A stretch of DNA of 64,000 bases from Pukyongia salina (GTDB lineage Bacteria > Bacteroidota > Bacteroidia > Flavobacteriales > Flavobacteriaceae), in NCBI RefSeq assembly GCF_002966125.1, contig NZ_CP027062.1, positions 2,232,001-2,296,000 of the forward strand, written 5' to 3'. Shown here one piece after another: positions 38,034 through 50,074 of the stretch (positions are counted from its first letter, which is position 1; every line of letters starts with the position of its first letter). Made by a program: the position numbers and the translations under genes. Below the pieces are notes generated by a model. That model searched no databases, had not been told where the DNA came from, and saw nothing but the letters and a program-made list of their open reading frames with translations.

Positions 38034-41000
38034 ATGAAATTCAAAAAACTTTTACTTCTTTCCTTAATCATGGTATTTCCAATCGTTGGAAATGCCCAAA
38101 TCAGCACTGAATCTGCACCTACTTATATAGGTACTGTTTCTTCGGTAGAGTATGTAACCTCAATGCTTTCTCGTCCCGGAGATCTTTTACCTCCGGACGA
38201 CACTCCGCGTGAGGCTAAGGATAAACGATCCATTGCCAACCTGATCGCATCCGGGCAAGATCCTCAAACAGAAGACGATTATTTTGTTCGAAACAGGCAT
38301 GAACAGGAACAAAGCGCTACGCGTGCGCCTGCAAGTCTGGTATTCGATGCTTATTCATCCAGTTCTCAGCCTACAGATCCATCGTTGGCCATTGGACCCA
38401 ATCACGTATTTGTGGTTTTCAATACAGGATTCGCTATTTACGATAAGGCCGGGAATCAGCTTCAGGGACAAACAGCTCCCAATCCGGCAATTTTTCCATC
38501 GGGTGGCTGTTGCGACCTCACCGTCTCCTACGACAATGCTGCCGATCGTTGGGTGCTAACTTTCTTAGGCTCGGGTGCACAGATAGCCGTTTCAGACGGG
38601 CCAAATCCTTTAACTGCAGGATGGAATGTTTACACTATCTCTGCGATCAACGATTATCAGAAACTTTCGGTATGGAGTGATGGCTATTACATAACCGATA
38701 ACACCAGTAGTTCTAACAAGGTTTGGGCCCTTGAAAGAGATGCTATGCTGGCAGGTGATCCGGGAGCACAAATTCTTGGTTTTAATTTACCCGGTATAGT
38801 GACCAGCGGATTCTTTAGTCCACAGGTTCTCAATGTAACCGATAATAACTTACCGGCTGCAGGTGGTGCCACAGTAGTCTATATGCAGGATAATGCCTGG
38901 AGTGGTGTCTCAACAGATCATGTTAAATTATGGACGATCGACGTAGACTGGAATAGTCCGGGTAACTCTACAGTTTCTTCTGCACAGCAAATCAATACCA
39001 CATCTTTTATTAGTGTATTCGACAATGGAAGTTTTTCCAATCTAACGCAGCCCGGTGGTGGTTCGGCAATCGATGCATTGCAGGCGACCATTATGAACCA
39101 GGCACAATTCAGAAAATTTGGCACACACAATTCTGCTGTGTTCAATTTTGTAGTCGATACCGATGCCGGTTCGGGAGAACTTGCAGGAGTGAGATGGATG
39201 GAGTTGAGGCAAAATGGTGACAATCAACCCTGGTCTTTGTATCAGGAAGGTACCTATACCGCTCCGGATGGCAGACATGCCTGGAACGCGAGTTTAGCCA
39301 TGGACGGACAAGGAAATATAGGGATGGGGTATACCTCCATGTCGGGGCCTACAACCTCTTCGACAGTGAGAGTGAGCTCTTATTTTACTGGAAGATTAAG
39401 CTCGGACCCATTGGGAACAATGACCTCTGCTGAAGGACTTATTGCCAACGGTAATGGAAACATCCCGGGTACCCGTTACGGAGACTACAGTAAGATCGAC
39501 GTAGATCCATCTGATGATTCCTCCTTTTATTTCATCAACGAATATTTCAACAGCGGACGAAAAGGTGTAGTTGGTAAATTCCAGGTACAGGCAGGCCCAC
39601 CGGATAACGAGGCCCCTACCGACCCTACAAATCTTACCGCCAGTAACCTGTCTGCTAACGGTGCCACTTTAAACTGGACCGCATCTACCGATAACGTAGG
39701 TGTATCTCAATACAATATTTCTATAGACGGTAATGTGGTAGGTACCTCTACCACCACCTCCTTTAATGTTACTGGTTTATCTCCGTCCACTGCCTACAAT
39801 GCTTCTGTGAATGCACAGGACGCTGCGGGTAATGTATCGGGTAATGCAACCACTTCGTTTACTACGCTAGGGGCTTCTTACTGTAGCTCTGCCAGTACAA
39901 ATACAAGCGATGAGTACATAGGAAGAGTACAGCTCAATACCATTGATAATACTTCCGGGGCACAGTTTTATTCAGACTTTACCTCTATTTCCACAACCCT
40001 TAATGAAGGCGCGAATTACACTGTGACTGTTACTCCGGTTTGGACAGGAACTGTGTATCCAGAAGCTTATGCGGTGTGGATAGATTATAATGACGATCAG
40101 GATTTTGACGACGCAGGAGAACTGGTATGGTCTCAAGCTGCCAATACCAACTCCCCCAACAGCGGTTCCTTTACGGTGCCAAGTGGGACGTCTGGAAATT
40201 CTGTACGGATGAGGGTTTCGATGAAATACAATGGTATTCCTACCTCTTGTGAAACATTTACTTACGGAGAAGTTGAAGATTATACCATCAATCTTGGCAC
40301 CGGCGGCGGTGGAGATACTACACCTCCTACTGCACCTACCAACCTTACTTCATCTAATGTCACCGATACGACCGCAGACCTATCCTGGAATGCTTCAACA
40401 GATAACGTAGGAGTTACAGGGTATGAAGTGTTCCTGGACGGATCAAGTATAGGTACAGTTACCACAACCTCTGCTACTGTAACGGGATTAACTTCCCAGA
40501 CGTCTTACGCGTTCACGGTTCGTGCTTTTGATGCAGCCGGTAACAATTCGGCATTCAGTAATACCGAAAACGTTACAACTACCGGTGGCGGTGGTGGACC
40601 AGGGGTAATCGCAGGTTACTATTTCGAAACCGGCCTTGAAGGCTGGATAGACGGTGGTAGCGACTGCGTGCGTTTCAACAATGCTTCCAGAGCCTACGAA
40701 GGTAATTACTCCATAAGGATTAGAGATAATTCTAATTCTTCGAATGCAGTATCACCGGCGCTGGACCTTAGTGGAAATACGCAGGTTACGATCGAATTCC
40801 ACACCTATGCGAGAGGAATGGAAAACGGAGAAGACTACTTCGTTGAATTTTACGACGGTTCTTCCTACCAGGTGATCGGGCAGTATATCACAGGAACACA
40901 TTTTACCAATAATACGTTCTTTACAGATACTATTGTTCTGGATTCTTCTACCTATAATTTCAATGCGAATAACAGGTTTAGGTTCCGAAATGATGCAAGT

Positions 41001-41354
41001 GTGAACAATGATCAGATCTATTTCGACCAGGTTATAATTTCGGGAGATAATGTTAGAACTCCAACCCCGGGGCTTATCCCGATCGAAACATCTCCGGCCA
41101 GAACCTTTGCTCAGATTGCAGGCGATAACATCAAGTTATTCCCAAATCCGGCAGATACTCAGCTAAATGTGGAAATTCTCCAAGGAAGCTTCGATGAGAT
41201 CATGGTTTATTCGGCAACGGGAGCGTTGATCGCAAAATTAGATCCTTCGTTAAGTAGCTTTAGCCTTGATGTTTCTAATTATTCATCAGGAATGTATTTT
41301 ATCACTTTTGTTTCTGAAGGGCTTGCTCATACCAAGCGATTCATAAAGAAATAA
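38034..41354 (+). CDS. Large T9SS-secreted protein with FN3 and GEVED domains
   Basis: The 1106-residue product has a signal peptide (cleavage near VGNAQ), an N-terminal ~450-residue propeller-like part (SLAIGPNHVFVVFN, YGDYSKIDVDPSDD), a fibronectin type III domain (about 530-612), a GEVED domain (about 617-756, with WIDYNDDQDFDDAGE and FTYGEVEDY), a second FN3 domain (about 765-850), a jelly-roll part (about 858-1005) and a type A T9SS sorting domain (KLFPNPADTQLN to KRFIKK). It is an extracellular or surface protein; adhesion or carbohydrate binding is plausible but no catalytic motif is evident. Confidence 0.9.
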   Translation: MKFKKLLLLSLIMVFPIVGNAQISTESAPTYIGTVSSVEYVTSMLSRPGDLLPPDDTPREAKDKRSIANLIASGQDPQTEDDYFVRNRHEQEQSATRAPASLVFDAYSSSSQPTDPSLAIGPNHVFVVFNTGFAIYDKAGNQLQGQTAPNPAIFPSGGCCDLTVSYDNAADRWVLTFLGSGAQIAVSDGPNPLTAGWNVYTISAINDYQKLSVWSDGYYITDNTSSSNKVWALERDAMLAGDPGAQILGFNLPGIVTSGFFSPQVLNVTDNNLPAAGGATVVYMQDNAWSGVSTDHVKLWTIDVDWNSPGNSTVSSAQQINTTSFISVFDNGSFSNLTQPGGGSAIDALQATIMNQAQFRKFGTHNSAVFNFVVDTDAGSGELAGVRWMELRQNGDNQPWSLYQEGTYTAPDGRHAWNASLAMDGQGNIGMGYTSMSGPTTSSTVRVSSYFTGRLSSDPLGTMTSAEGLIANGNGNIPGTRYGDYSKIDVDPSDDSSFYFINEYFNSGRKGVVGKFQVQAGPPDNEAPTDPTNLTASNLSANGATLNWTASTDNVGVSQYNISIDGNVVGTSTTTSFNVTGLSPSTAYNASVNAQDAAGNVSGNATTSFTTLGASYCSSASTNTSDEYIGRVQLNTIDNTSGAQFYSDFTSISTTLNEGANYTVTVTPVWTGTVYPEAYAVWIDYNDDQDFDDAGELVWSQAANTNSPNSGSFTVPSGTSGNSVRMRVSMKYNGIPTSCETFTYGEVEDYTINLGTGGGGDTTPPTAPTNLTSSNVTDTTADLSWNASTDNVGVTGYEVFLDGSSIGTVTTTSATVTGLTSQTSYAFTVRAFDAAGNNSAFSNTENVTTTGGGGGPGVIAGYYFETGLEGWIDGGSDCVRFNNASRAYEGNYSIRIRDNSNSSNAVSPALDLSGNTQVTIEFHTYARGMENGEDYFVEFYDGSSYQVIGQYITGTHFTNNTFFTDTIVLDSSTYNFNANNRFRFRNDASVNNDQIYFDQVIISGDNVRTPTPGLIPIETSPARTFAQIAGDNIKLFPNPADTQLNVEILQGSFDEIMVYSATGALIAKLDPSLSSFSLDVSNYSSGMYFITFVSEGLAHTKRFIKK

Positions 41355-43454
<2,100 letters not shown>

Positions 43455-43503
43455 ATAGAGGTAGGTAATACATCTTATATAATGTATTTTTGTAGGGTAA
43501 TTG

Positions 43504-44031
43504 ATGGCATCAATGTTTGAAAAAATAAAGCGACGTTCATTAAAAAAGAAGATCGATCAAAACCTCACTAACAGGGATACTACCGGAATCAACTCCAGGT
43601 TGACCACCTTGGGAATTTTGGTGGATGAAGCACTTATTCCAGACCTGGATGCTTTCGATGGTTTTGCGTTAGACTACAAGTTACAACCCAAAGATGTAAA
43701 GGTTTTTTCGTTTCAGGAAGTGAAAAAGAAATTGCCGTCAATGAGACAGAATCAAATAAATAATAAGGATTTTGGGTGGAAAGGCGAGATCAATAACCAG
43801 AACGCGGTAGAATTTTTAGAAAAACCTTTTGACGTACTGGTGGGTTATTATAAGGGAAAACATGAGTTTATGGATTTGATGGTTTCCCGCAGTAAGGCAG
43901 CCTTTAAAGTGGGATTTCCTGGGGGTGACGAGCGATTATTCGACCTGATCATGGCGTTAAATCCGAAAGATGTTGATAATTTTAAAGAAGAACTTAAAAA
44001 ATACCTACAGGTATTAAACAAACTATCATGA
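43504..44031 (+). CDS. DUF6913-like conserved flavobacterial protein
   Basis: The 175-residue product is soluble with a basic helical N-terminus ([12 protein letters not shown]) and an alpha/beta core ([40 protein letters not shown]). I recall a DUF6913 family between ligA and dapA in flavobacteria; no function is known. A TATTTTTG -7-like box at 43485-43492 lies 11 bp before the ATG. Its TGA overlaps the dapA ATG (ATGA), so it is coupled to dapA. Confidence 0.8.
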   Translation: MASMFEKIKRRSLKKKIDQNLTNRDTTGINSRLTTLGILVDEALIPDLDAFDGFALDYKLQPKDVKVFSFQEVKKKLPSMRQNQINNKDFGWKGEINNQNAVEFLEKPFDVLVGYYKGKHEFMDLMVSRSKAAFKVGFPGGDERLFDLIMALNPKDVDNFKEELKKYLQVLNKLS

Positions 44032-44909
44032 ACGAATTAAGAGGAACAGGTGTCGCTTTGATCACTCCGTTTACCGAGGACCGATCGGTTGATGTTGCCG
44101 GCCTGGAACGAGTGGTTAATTATCAGATCGAGAATGGGATCGATTATTTGGTACTATTGGGGACCACCGCAGAAAGTGTAACACTTAGCAAAGCAGAGAA
44201 ACAATTGGTGATCGATACGGTTGTAAATGTCAATGCAGGAAGATTACCATTGGTTATTGGGATAGGAGGAAATAATACCCAGGCTGTGATCGAAGAGATA
44301 AAAGCGCGGGATCTTTCAAAATTTACGGCTATCCTGTCTGTTTCCCCAATGTATAATAAACCAACACAAGAGGGTATTTATCAGCATTTTTCGGCCATAG
44401 CCAAATCGACAGATACTCCTATCATAGTTTACAATGTTCCCGGTAGAACGGCTAGCAATATGCTTCCCGAGACAGTTGTGAGGTTGGCAAACGATCACTC
44501 TAATATTGTGGCAATAAAGGAGGCGGCCAACGATATCATTCAAGCCATGCGGTTGATAGATTCAACTCCCGATGGATTCATGGTTATCTCGGGGGATGAT
44601 ATGATCACTTTACCGATGGTTTTGGCAGGTGGATCGGGGGTAATATCGGTGATAGGACAGGGATTTCCGAAGCAATTCTCCGATATGGTGAATTATGGGC
44701 TCAATGGAAATCACACCGATGCCTATACTATTCACTATCAACTAATGCCGATCATTGATCATATTTTTGCTGAAGGGAATCCGGCAGGAATAAAGGCGGT
44801 TTTCAAGGCGCTTGAGATTTGTGAAGACACGCTAAGGCTACCATTGGTGGGAGTTAGCGATGGTTTGAGGTCTAAAATTAACGCCTTTGTGAGCGGGATT
44901 TCTTCTTAG
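44028..44909 (+). CDS. dapA: 4-hydroxy-tetrahydrodipicolinate synthase
   Basis: DapA condenses pyruvate with aspartate semialdehyde at the head of diaminopimelate/lysine synthesis. The 293-residue TIM barrel has the Schiff-base Lys164 (VAIKEA), Tyr135 (VYNVPGRT) and GTTAES near residue 45. It overlaps the preceding gene by 4 bp. The other pathway gene in the window, dapF, is 18 kb away. Confidence 0.97.
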   Translation: MNELRGTGVALITPFTEDRSVDVAGLERVVNYQIENGIDYLVLLGTTAESVTLSKAEKQLVIDTVVNVNAGRLPLVIGIGGNNTQAVIEEIKARDLSKFTAILSVSPMYNKPTQEGIYQHFSAIAKSTDTPIIVYNVPGRTASNMLPETVVRLANDHSNIVAIKEAANDIIQAMRLIDSTPDGFMVISGDDMITLPMVLAGGSGVISVIGQGFPKQFSDMVNYGLNGNHTDAYTIHYQLMPIIDHIFAEGNPAGIKAVFKALEICEDTLRLPLVGVSDGLRSKINAFVSGISS

Positions 44910-44991
44910 CACATCGTCTTAAATGTTAATTGTATCCGAATCTGTATCGAATATCCCGGAAAGGGCAATATTTTAGCCCGATATTAAGTTT

Positions 44992-45020
44992 TTGTAATCA
45001 GCTTTATTTCACTATTTTTG
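44992..45020 (+). promoter_or_regulatory. bamD promoter, leaderless layout
   Basis: TTG at 44992-44994, an 18-nt spacer and TATTTTTG at 45013-45020; CACG separates it from the ATG at 45025. The expected transcription start coincides with the start codon. Confidence 0.75.
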
Positions 45021-45024
45021 CACG

Positions 45025-45846
45025 ATGTTTTATAAAATCATAAGAACGAGTCTTTTAGCCCTGATCACGGCAGTATTTTTCAATTCATGCAGTGAATACC
45101 AGGTGGTATTGAAAAGTGACGATGCGGCCAGAAAATATGTGGTAGCAGATTCATTATACCAGCAGGGAAAATACAAAAAGGCTCTAAAGCTTATGGAACA
45201 GATCGTTCCGGTATACCGAGGAAAGCCGCAGGCGGAAAAGTTGATGTACATGTATGCAAACACTTTCTACAAGCTTGAGGACTTCTATCTGGCCGGTTAT
45301 CAATTTGAACGATTTGAGACCTCATATCCGAAGAGTGATAGTCTTGAAATTGCAGCTTACAAGAGCGCAAAAAGCTATTACGAACTTTCACCGCGTTATT
45401 CACTGGACCAGAAAGACACCTTCAAAGCGCTTGAGCGACTTCAAAATTACATCGATAAGTATCCCAACTCGTCATATCGTACAGAAGCAAACAGTCTGGT
45501 TGCCGAGTTAAGAGAAAAGCTTGAAAAGAAAGATTTCGAGATCGCCCAACAATTACTCAATATTGAAGACTATAAGTCGGCCATTGTTGCTTTCGATAAT
45601 TTTATCACCGATCATCCCGGTGCCAAATTACGAAAGGAAGCGTTTTACGGTCGATTTGAAGCCGCTTATAAACTGGCGATCAACAGTTTGCCATCGCTGG
45701 TGAAGGAGAGGCTATTAGAAGCGAAAGCTTATTATAATAATTTCACAAAATATTACGAAGGCAGCGATCTAACTCCAAAGGCCATGGACATAATGGCCGA
45801 TATAGAAGAACGCATGGCCAACGTTGAAGAACCCACAAGCAAATAA
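45025..45846 (+). CDS. bamD: Outer membrane assembly lipoprotein BamD
   Basis: BamD is the essential lipoprotein partner of BamA in inserting outer-membrane barrels. The 273-residue product has a lipobox (FFNSC, Cys22) and about five TPR-like repeats (ADSLYQQGKYKKALKLMEQ, YQFERFETSYPKSD, LQNYIDKYPNSSY). It heads a cluster with rpoZ, coaBC, porD and recN. Confidence 0.94.
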   Translation: MFYKIIRTSLLALITAVFFNSCSEYQVVLKSDDAARKYVVADSLYQQGKYKKALKLMEQIVPVYRGKPQAEKLMYMYANTFYKLEDFYLAGYQFERFETSYPKSDSLEIAAYKSAKSYYELSPRYSLDQKDTFKALERLQNYIDKYPNSSYRTEANSLVAELREKLEKKDFEIAQQLLNIEDYKSAIVAFDNFITDHPGAKLRKEAFYGRFEAAYKLAINSLPSLVKERLLEAKAYYNNFTKYYEGSDLTPKAMDIMADIEERMANVEEPTSK

Positions 45847-45853
45847 CAGAATT

Positions 45854-46189
45854 ATGACAGATATCAAAAATTCGGAAGCACCGATCAATACCAAAACGAT
45901 CGACAAGAATTTGATCGACGCACCAACAGACAATATATACGAAGCTATTTCTATTATTTCCAAACGTGCTAATCAGATCAATGCAGACATCAAGAAAGAA
46001 CTCTTAGAGAAACTTGATGAGTTTGCAACTTACAACGATAGTTTGGAAGAGATCTTTGAGAACAAGGAACAGATCGAGGTGTCCAAATTCTACGAAAAGC
46101 TACCTAAGCCTCATGCTTTGGCAATCGAGGAATGGCTGCAGGATAAGATCTACTACCGAAACACTCGGGACGAGGAATTAGAAGGCTAG
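45854..46189 (+). CDS. rpoZ: RNA polymerase omega subunit, Bacteroidota type
   Basis: A 111-residue protein with the omega-like core DNIYEAISIISKRANQIN at about residues 27-44, which corresponds to the conserved RPOL/omega segment, then a Bacteroidota-specific tail (YEKLPKPHALAIEEWLQDKIYYRN). It stabilises RNA polymerase assembly. I start at 45854 (MTDIKNSEAP), 7 bp after bamD; the frame reaches back into bamD but the conserved product starts here. Confidence 0.88.
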   Translation: MTDIKNSEAPINTKTIDKNLIDAPTDNIYEAISIISKRANQINADIKKELLEKLDEFATYNDSLEEIFENKEQIEVSKFYEKLPKPHALAIEEWLQDKIYYRNTRDEELEG

Positions 46190-46194
46190 GAGCT

Positions 46195-47406
46195 ATGTCT
46201 GTTTTAAGCGGAAAGAAAATTTTACTTGGCGTTACTGCCGGGATAGCCGCTTACAAATCTGCTTTTCTCGTTCGTCTTCTTATCAAGGAAGGCGCTCAGG
46301 TGAAAGTAGTTATGACACCTTCGGCAAAAGATTTTGTCACTCCGTTAACCCTATCTACCTTATCGAAGAATGAGGTCTATTCTTCCTTTACCAGTGAAGA
46401 AGACGAAAATGCCCAATGGAACAACCATGTAGAGTTGGCCCTTTGGGCAGATTTATTTATTATAGCGCCAGCTACTGCAAACACACTATCTAAAATGGCG
46501 CATGGCACCAGTGATAATCTATTGCTGGCAGTGTATTTATCGGCTAAATGTCCAGTCTATTACGCCCCTGCAATGGACCTTGATATGTATAAACATCCTT
46601 CCACTAAAGCCACTTTCAATACGCTCGATTCTTATGGTAACATACAAATCCCGGCTGGACATGGTGAACTGGCAAGCGGTCTGGTGGGCCAGGGGAGAAT
46701 GGCCGAACCCGAAGAAATTGTATCCTTTATAGAAAAAGACTTACTGAAGGCCTTACCGCTAAGAGGAAAGAAAGTCCTTATCACAGCTGGCCCAACTTAT
46801 GAGGCCATTGATCCCGTACGATTTATAGGGAATCATTCTTCGGGCAAAATGGGCTTTGCTATCGCCGAAACAGCTGCCGGATTGGGAGCTGAGGTGATTT
46901 TGGTAGCAGGACCGGTGAACATAGGTACGGATCATCCAAATGTGAAATTACTGTCGGTGACTTCGGCTGAAGAGATGTTCAATGAATGTATCGAACATTT
47001 TTCAAACTGTGATATTGCCATTTTAAGTGCGGCGGTAGCAGATTATAGGCCGGTAGTGGTGGCTTCAGAAAAAATAAAGAAAAAAGATAGCGAGCTCCAT
47101 ATAAAACTCGAAAAGACGAGAGATATACTCGCAACGTTGGGAGAGCGGAAAAAAGACCAGTTTCTAGTAGGATTTGCGTTAGAAACCGAAAACGAATTGG
47201 AAAATGCAAAAACGAAACTCAAAAAAAAGAATTTAGATTTAATTGTATTAAATTCGCTGAGAGATAAAGGGGCAGGTTTTAAAGGAGATACCAATAAAGT
47301 AACGCTTATCGATAAGGACAATAAAGAGTATCCTTTTTCAGTTAAACCAAAGACAGAAGTCGCCCGCGATATTTTAGAATTTATTATAGAAAAACTCCAT
47401 GCTTAG
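46195..47406 (+). CDS. coaBC: Bifunctional phosphopantothenoylcysteine decarboxylase/synthase CoaBC
   Basis: CoaBC adds cysteine to 4'-phosphopantothenate and decarboxylates the product in coenzyme A synthesis. The 403-residue product has the FMN-binding CoaC half (GVTAGIAAYKS, active-site His in WNNHVELA, PATANTLSKMAHG, PAMDLDMY) and the CoaB half from about residue 185 (LITAGPTYEAIDPVRFIGN-type motif, SAAVADY, KIKK). coaE, the last step of the pathway, is also in the window. Confidence 0.97.
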   Translation: MSVLSGKKILLGVTAGIAAYKSAFLVRLLIKEGAQVKVVMTPSAKDFVTPLTLSTLSKNEVYSSFTSEEDENAQWNNHVELALWADLFIIAPATANTLSKMAHGTSDNLLLAVYLSAKCPVYYAPAMDLDMYKHPSTKATFNTLDSYGNIQIPAGHGELASGLVGQGRMAEPEEIVSFIEKDLLKALPLRGKKVLITAGPTYEAIDPVRFIGNHSSGKMGFAIAETAAGLGAEVILVAGPVNIGTDHPNVKLLSVTSAEEMFNECIEHFSNCDIAILSAAVADYRPVVVASEKIKKKDSELHIKLEKTRDILATLGERKKDQFLVGFALETENELENAKTKLKKKNLDLIVLNSLRDKGAGFKGDTNKVTLIDKDNKEYPFSVKPKTEVARDILEFIIEKLHA

Positions 47407-48289
47407 ATACGTACTCTCTTTAGCCTTCATACTTATAATAGCTACTGCACATTCGCAGGAACTCAATTGTACAGTGACCATAGATGCCGAACAGACCGGT
47501 CAACCTAATCAACAGGTCTTTAGAACACTGGAACAGCAACTAACAGAGTATATTAACAACACTAAGTGGACGGATAAGATCTACAAGAATCAGGAGCGGA
47601 TCGATTGCAACTTCACCCTGATCATTACCAGTTATGAGTCTGATTCGTTTGGAGCTACCATGCAGATTCAGGCATCTCGCCCGGTTTATGGATCGACTTA
47701 TGATAGCCCCATTTACAATTACAACGACAGACAGTGTAATTTCGATTATATAGAATTTCAGCCACTTGTGTTCAATATCAATAATTTCGATTCTAATTTA
47801 ATGTCGGTTATCGCATTTCATGTGTACACCATTATAGGTTTGGATGCCGATACCTTCGCTCCTAACGGGGGCCAGGAATACTTCGATATTGCCAAGCAGA
47901 TTGTAAATACTGCAGCAGGAAGTAATTTTGCCGGTTGGAGAGGAAGCGATGGGACACAGTCCAGGTTTCGGTATAATGATGCTTTAATTTCCAGTGTTTT
48001 TAGTGAGTTTCATGAAGCGATGTATAAATATCATCGGGAGGGACTTGATCTAATGAGTGAACAACCTAAAAGGGCTAAGCAAAATATTGTGGCGGCTATT
48101 GCGGTTTTAAAGAATATCAACGACCGCCGGCCAAACTCCTATCTTCTTCGAACTTTCTTCGATGCCAAAAGCGACGAGATCCAGGATATATTTAGTGGAG
48201 GTCCACAGGTGGAAATCGCCAGCCTGGTTGAGAACCTTAACAGAATGGCTCCCACAAAGAGGAGCAACTGGAGTGAGATAAAGTTTTAG
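47399..48289 (+). CDS. porD: DUF4835 family protein, probable T9SS accessory protein PorD
   Basis: The 296-residue product has a signal peptide (cleavage near AHSQ) and the DUF4835 start ELNCTVTIDAEQ, then QVFRTLEQQLTEYINNTKWTD, FNFD-like CNFDYIEFQPL and a helical C-terminal half (RAKQNIVAAIAVLKNIN). I recall this family being named PorD in the type IX secretion context. It overlaps coaBC by 8 bp. With four T9SS cargo genes in the window the assignment fits, but the role is not proven by sequence. Confidence 0.8.
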   Translation: MLRYVLSLAFILIIATAHSQELNCTVTIDAEQTGQPNQQVFRTLEQQLTEYINNTKWTDKIYKNQERIDCNFTLIITSYESDSFGATMQIQASRPVYGSTYDSPIYNYNDRQCNFDYIEFQPLVFNINNFDSNLMSVIAFHVYTIIGLDADTFAPNGGQEYFDIAKQIVNTAAGSNFAGWRGSDGTQSRFRYNDALISSVFSEFHEAMYKYHREGLDLMSEQPKRAKQNIVAAIAVLKNINDRRPNSYLLRTFFDAKSDEIQDIFSGGPQVEIASLVENLNRMAPTKRSNWSEIKF

Positions 48290-48366
48290 CAACCTTCCTG
48301 TTTGTTTTAAGCAGAATTCCTCGTATTTTTAAACAAGATAAAAGCGGACAATTAAGTTCGTAGTCG

Positions 48367-50025
48367 TTGCTTGTGATCACAAACCTCTCCATAAAAAATT
48401 ATGCGCTTATAGATGATATCCGGGTTAATTTTAGCTCGGGTCTTACGATAATTACAGGTGAAACCGGAGCTGGAAAATCGATTCTACTAGGAGCCTTATC
48501 CTTGCTATTGGGAAAAAGGGCCGACTCGAGCAGCGTGAGGGATGCAACGAAGAAATGCGTGATCGAAGCCGATTTTTCGATAGCCAATTATGCATTACAG
48601 GAGCTTTTTTCTGAAAACGATCTGGACTACGATCCAATTACCATAGTACGCCGGGAAATTCTGCCTAGTGGCAAATCCAGGGCCTTTGTAAACGATACTC
48701 CAGTAACGTTAACCCAGTTAGAGGCGCTTGGAAGCAGGCTGGTGGATGTTCATAGTCAGCATGAAACTTTAACCCTGTCCTCTGAAGCATTTCAATTGGA
48801 AATGATCGATGCGATAGCGGGTAACGAACCTTTGCGTGAAAGTTATAAACTTCAATTTGAAGAAGTACGAAAGCTCTCGGAAGAAGTTCAGGCGTTATTA
48901 CTCGAAAAGGAAGAAGCGAACAAGGAGCTGGACTATAATACTTTTCTGTACAATGAGCTAAAGGAAGCCTCTTTGGAAGGTTTAGACCTTGAAGAACTTG
49001 AAGAGACCTATGAGACCTTGAATAATACAGAAGTTATTCAGGAGTCCATGGCTGAAGCAATAGGGCTTTTAAGTGAAGAATCGATCGGGGCTATCGAAAC
49101 AGCCAAAAAGGCCAGGGCCGCGCTTGCAAAGATCAGATCATTATCAACTTATTTCAACGAATCGTGGGAACGCCTCAACAGCAGTATCATCGAATTGGAA
49201 GATCTGCTTGAAGGTATGACCGATCATGCCTCCGAAATCGAGGCCGATCCCCAGCGTTTGATGGCTGTGAATGAGAAATTGCAGCAGGTGCATAAACTTC
49301 AGCAAAAACATACTGCTGCCAGTATTTCAGAATTACTGGAGATACAGAAGCAGTTGGAAGGAAAAATTGACGACACGGTAAATCTAGATGAACGTATAGA
49401 GGCACTTCAAACAAAACTTTCAGAAGCGCGGAAAAAGACAAAGATCACGGCAAATACCTTGCATGAAAAGCGAGTAGCGGCTGTTCCAGATTTAAAAGAA
49501 AAGCTAGAAGCCATATTAAAGGACTTAGGATTACCTAATGCACAATTCCGATTTGAGATCGGGATGCAGGAAACCTTTAGAAAACACGGTATGGATAGCT
49601 TGGACTTATTATTTACTGCCAATAAAGGATTGGCATTCGGGCCGTTGAAGAAGGTCGCATCGGGGGGTGAGATGAGTAGGATCATGCTTGCGGTAAAGGC
49701 AGTGCTCGCTAATTATAAGCATTTACCAACCATTATATTCGACGAGATCGATACCGGGGTTTCCGGTGAAATCGCTAATAAGATGGCCTCTATACTGGGA
49801 TCGATGAGTAAGAAAATGCAATTAATGAGTATTACCCATTTACCTCAAATAGCTGCGAAGGGAGACAGGCATGTGATGGTGTATAAGGAAGATGTTAATG
49901 AGGTCACTGTTACCAGGTTAAAAGAGCTGAACAATGATGAACGAATTGTGGAAATAGCCAAAATGATTGGAGGGAAGAAAGTAACAGAAGCAGCCTTGGC
50001 CAATGCAAAAGAATTGTTGAATTAA
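48367..50025 (+). CDS. recN: DNA repair protein RecN
   Basis: RecN is an SMC-like ATPase acting in double-strand break repair. The 552-residue product has Walker A GETGAGKS near residue 31, long coiled coils (about 155-390), the ABC signature ASGGEMSR near 435 and Walker B IIFDEIDTGVSG near 458. There is no ATG before the conserved LVITNLSIKNYAL; the start is TTG at 48367 or GTG at 48373. Confidence 0.96.
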   Translation: MLVITNLSIKNYALIDDIRVNFSSGLTIITGETGAGKSILLGALSLLLGKRADSSSVRDATKKCVIEADFSIANYALQELFSENDLDYDPITIVRREILPSGKSRAFVNDTPVTLTQLEALGSRLVDVHSQHETLTLSSEAFQLEMIDAIAGNEPLRESYKLQFEEVRKLSEEVQALLLEKEEANKELDYNTFLYNELKEASLEGLDLEELEETYETLNNTEVIQESMAEAIGLLSEESIGAIETAKKARAALAKIRSLSTYFNESWERLNSSIIELEDLLEGMTDHASEIEADPQRLMAVNEKLQQVHKLQQKHTAASISELLEIQKQLEGKIDDTVNLDERIEALQTKLSEARKKTKITANTLHEKRVAAVPDLKEKLEAILKDLGLPNAQFRFEIGMQETFRKHGMDSLDLLFTANKGLAFGPLKKVASGGEMSRIMLAVKAVLANYKHLPTIIFDEIDTGVSGEIANKMASILGSMSKKMQLMSITHLPQIAAKGDRHVMVYKEDVNEVTVTRLKELNNDERIVEIAKMIGGKKVTEAALANAKELLN

Positions 50026-50074
50026 AGCGTATCTTTGCTATAGTAAACTATCAACTAATTTTCAATAATACATA

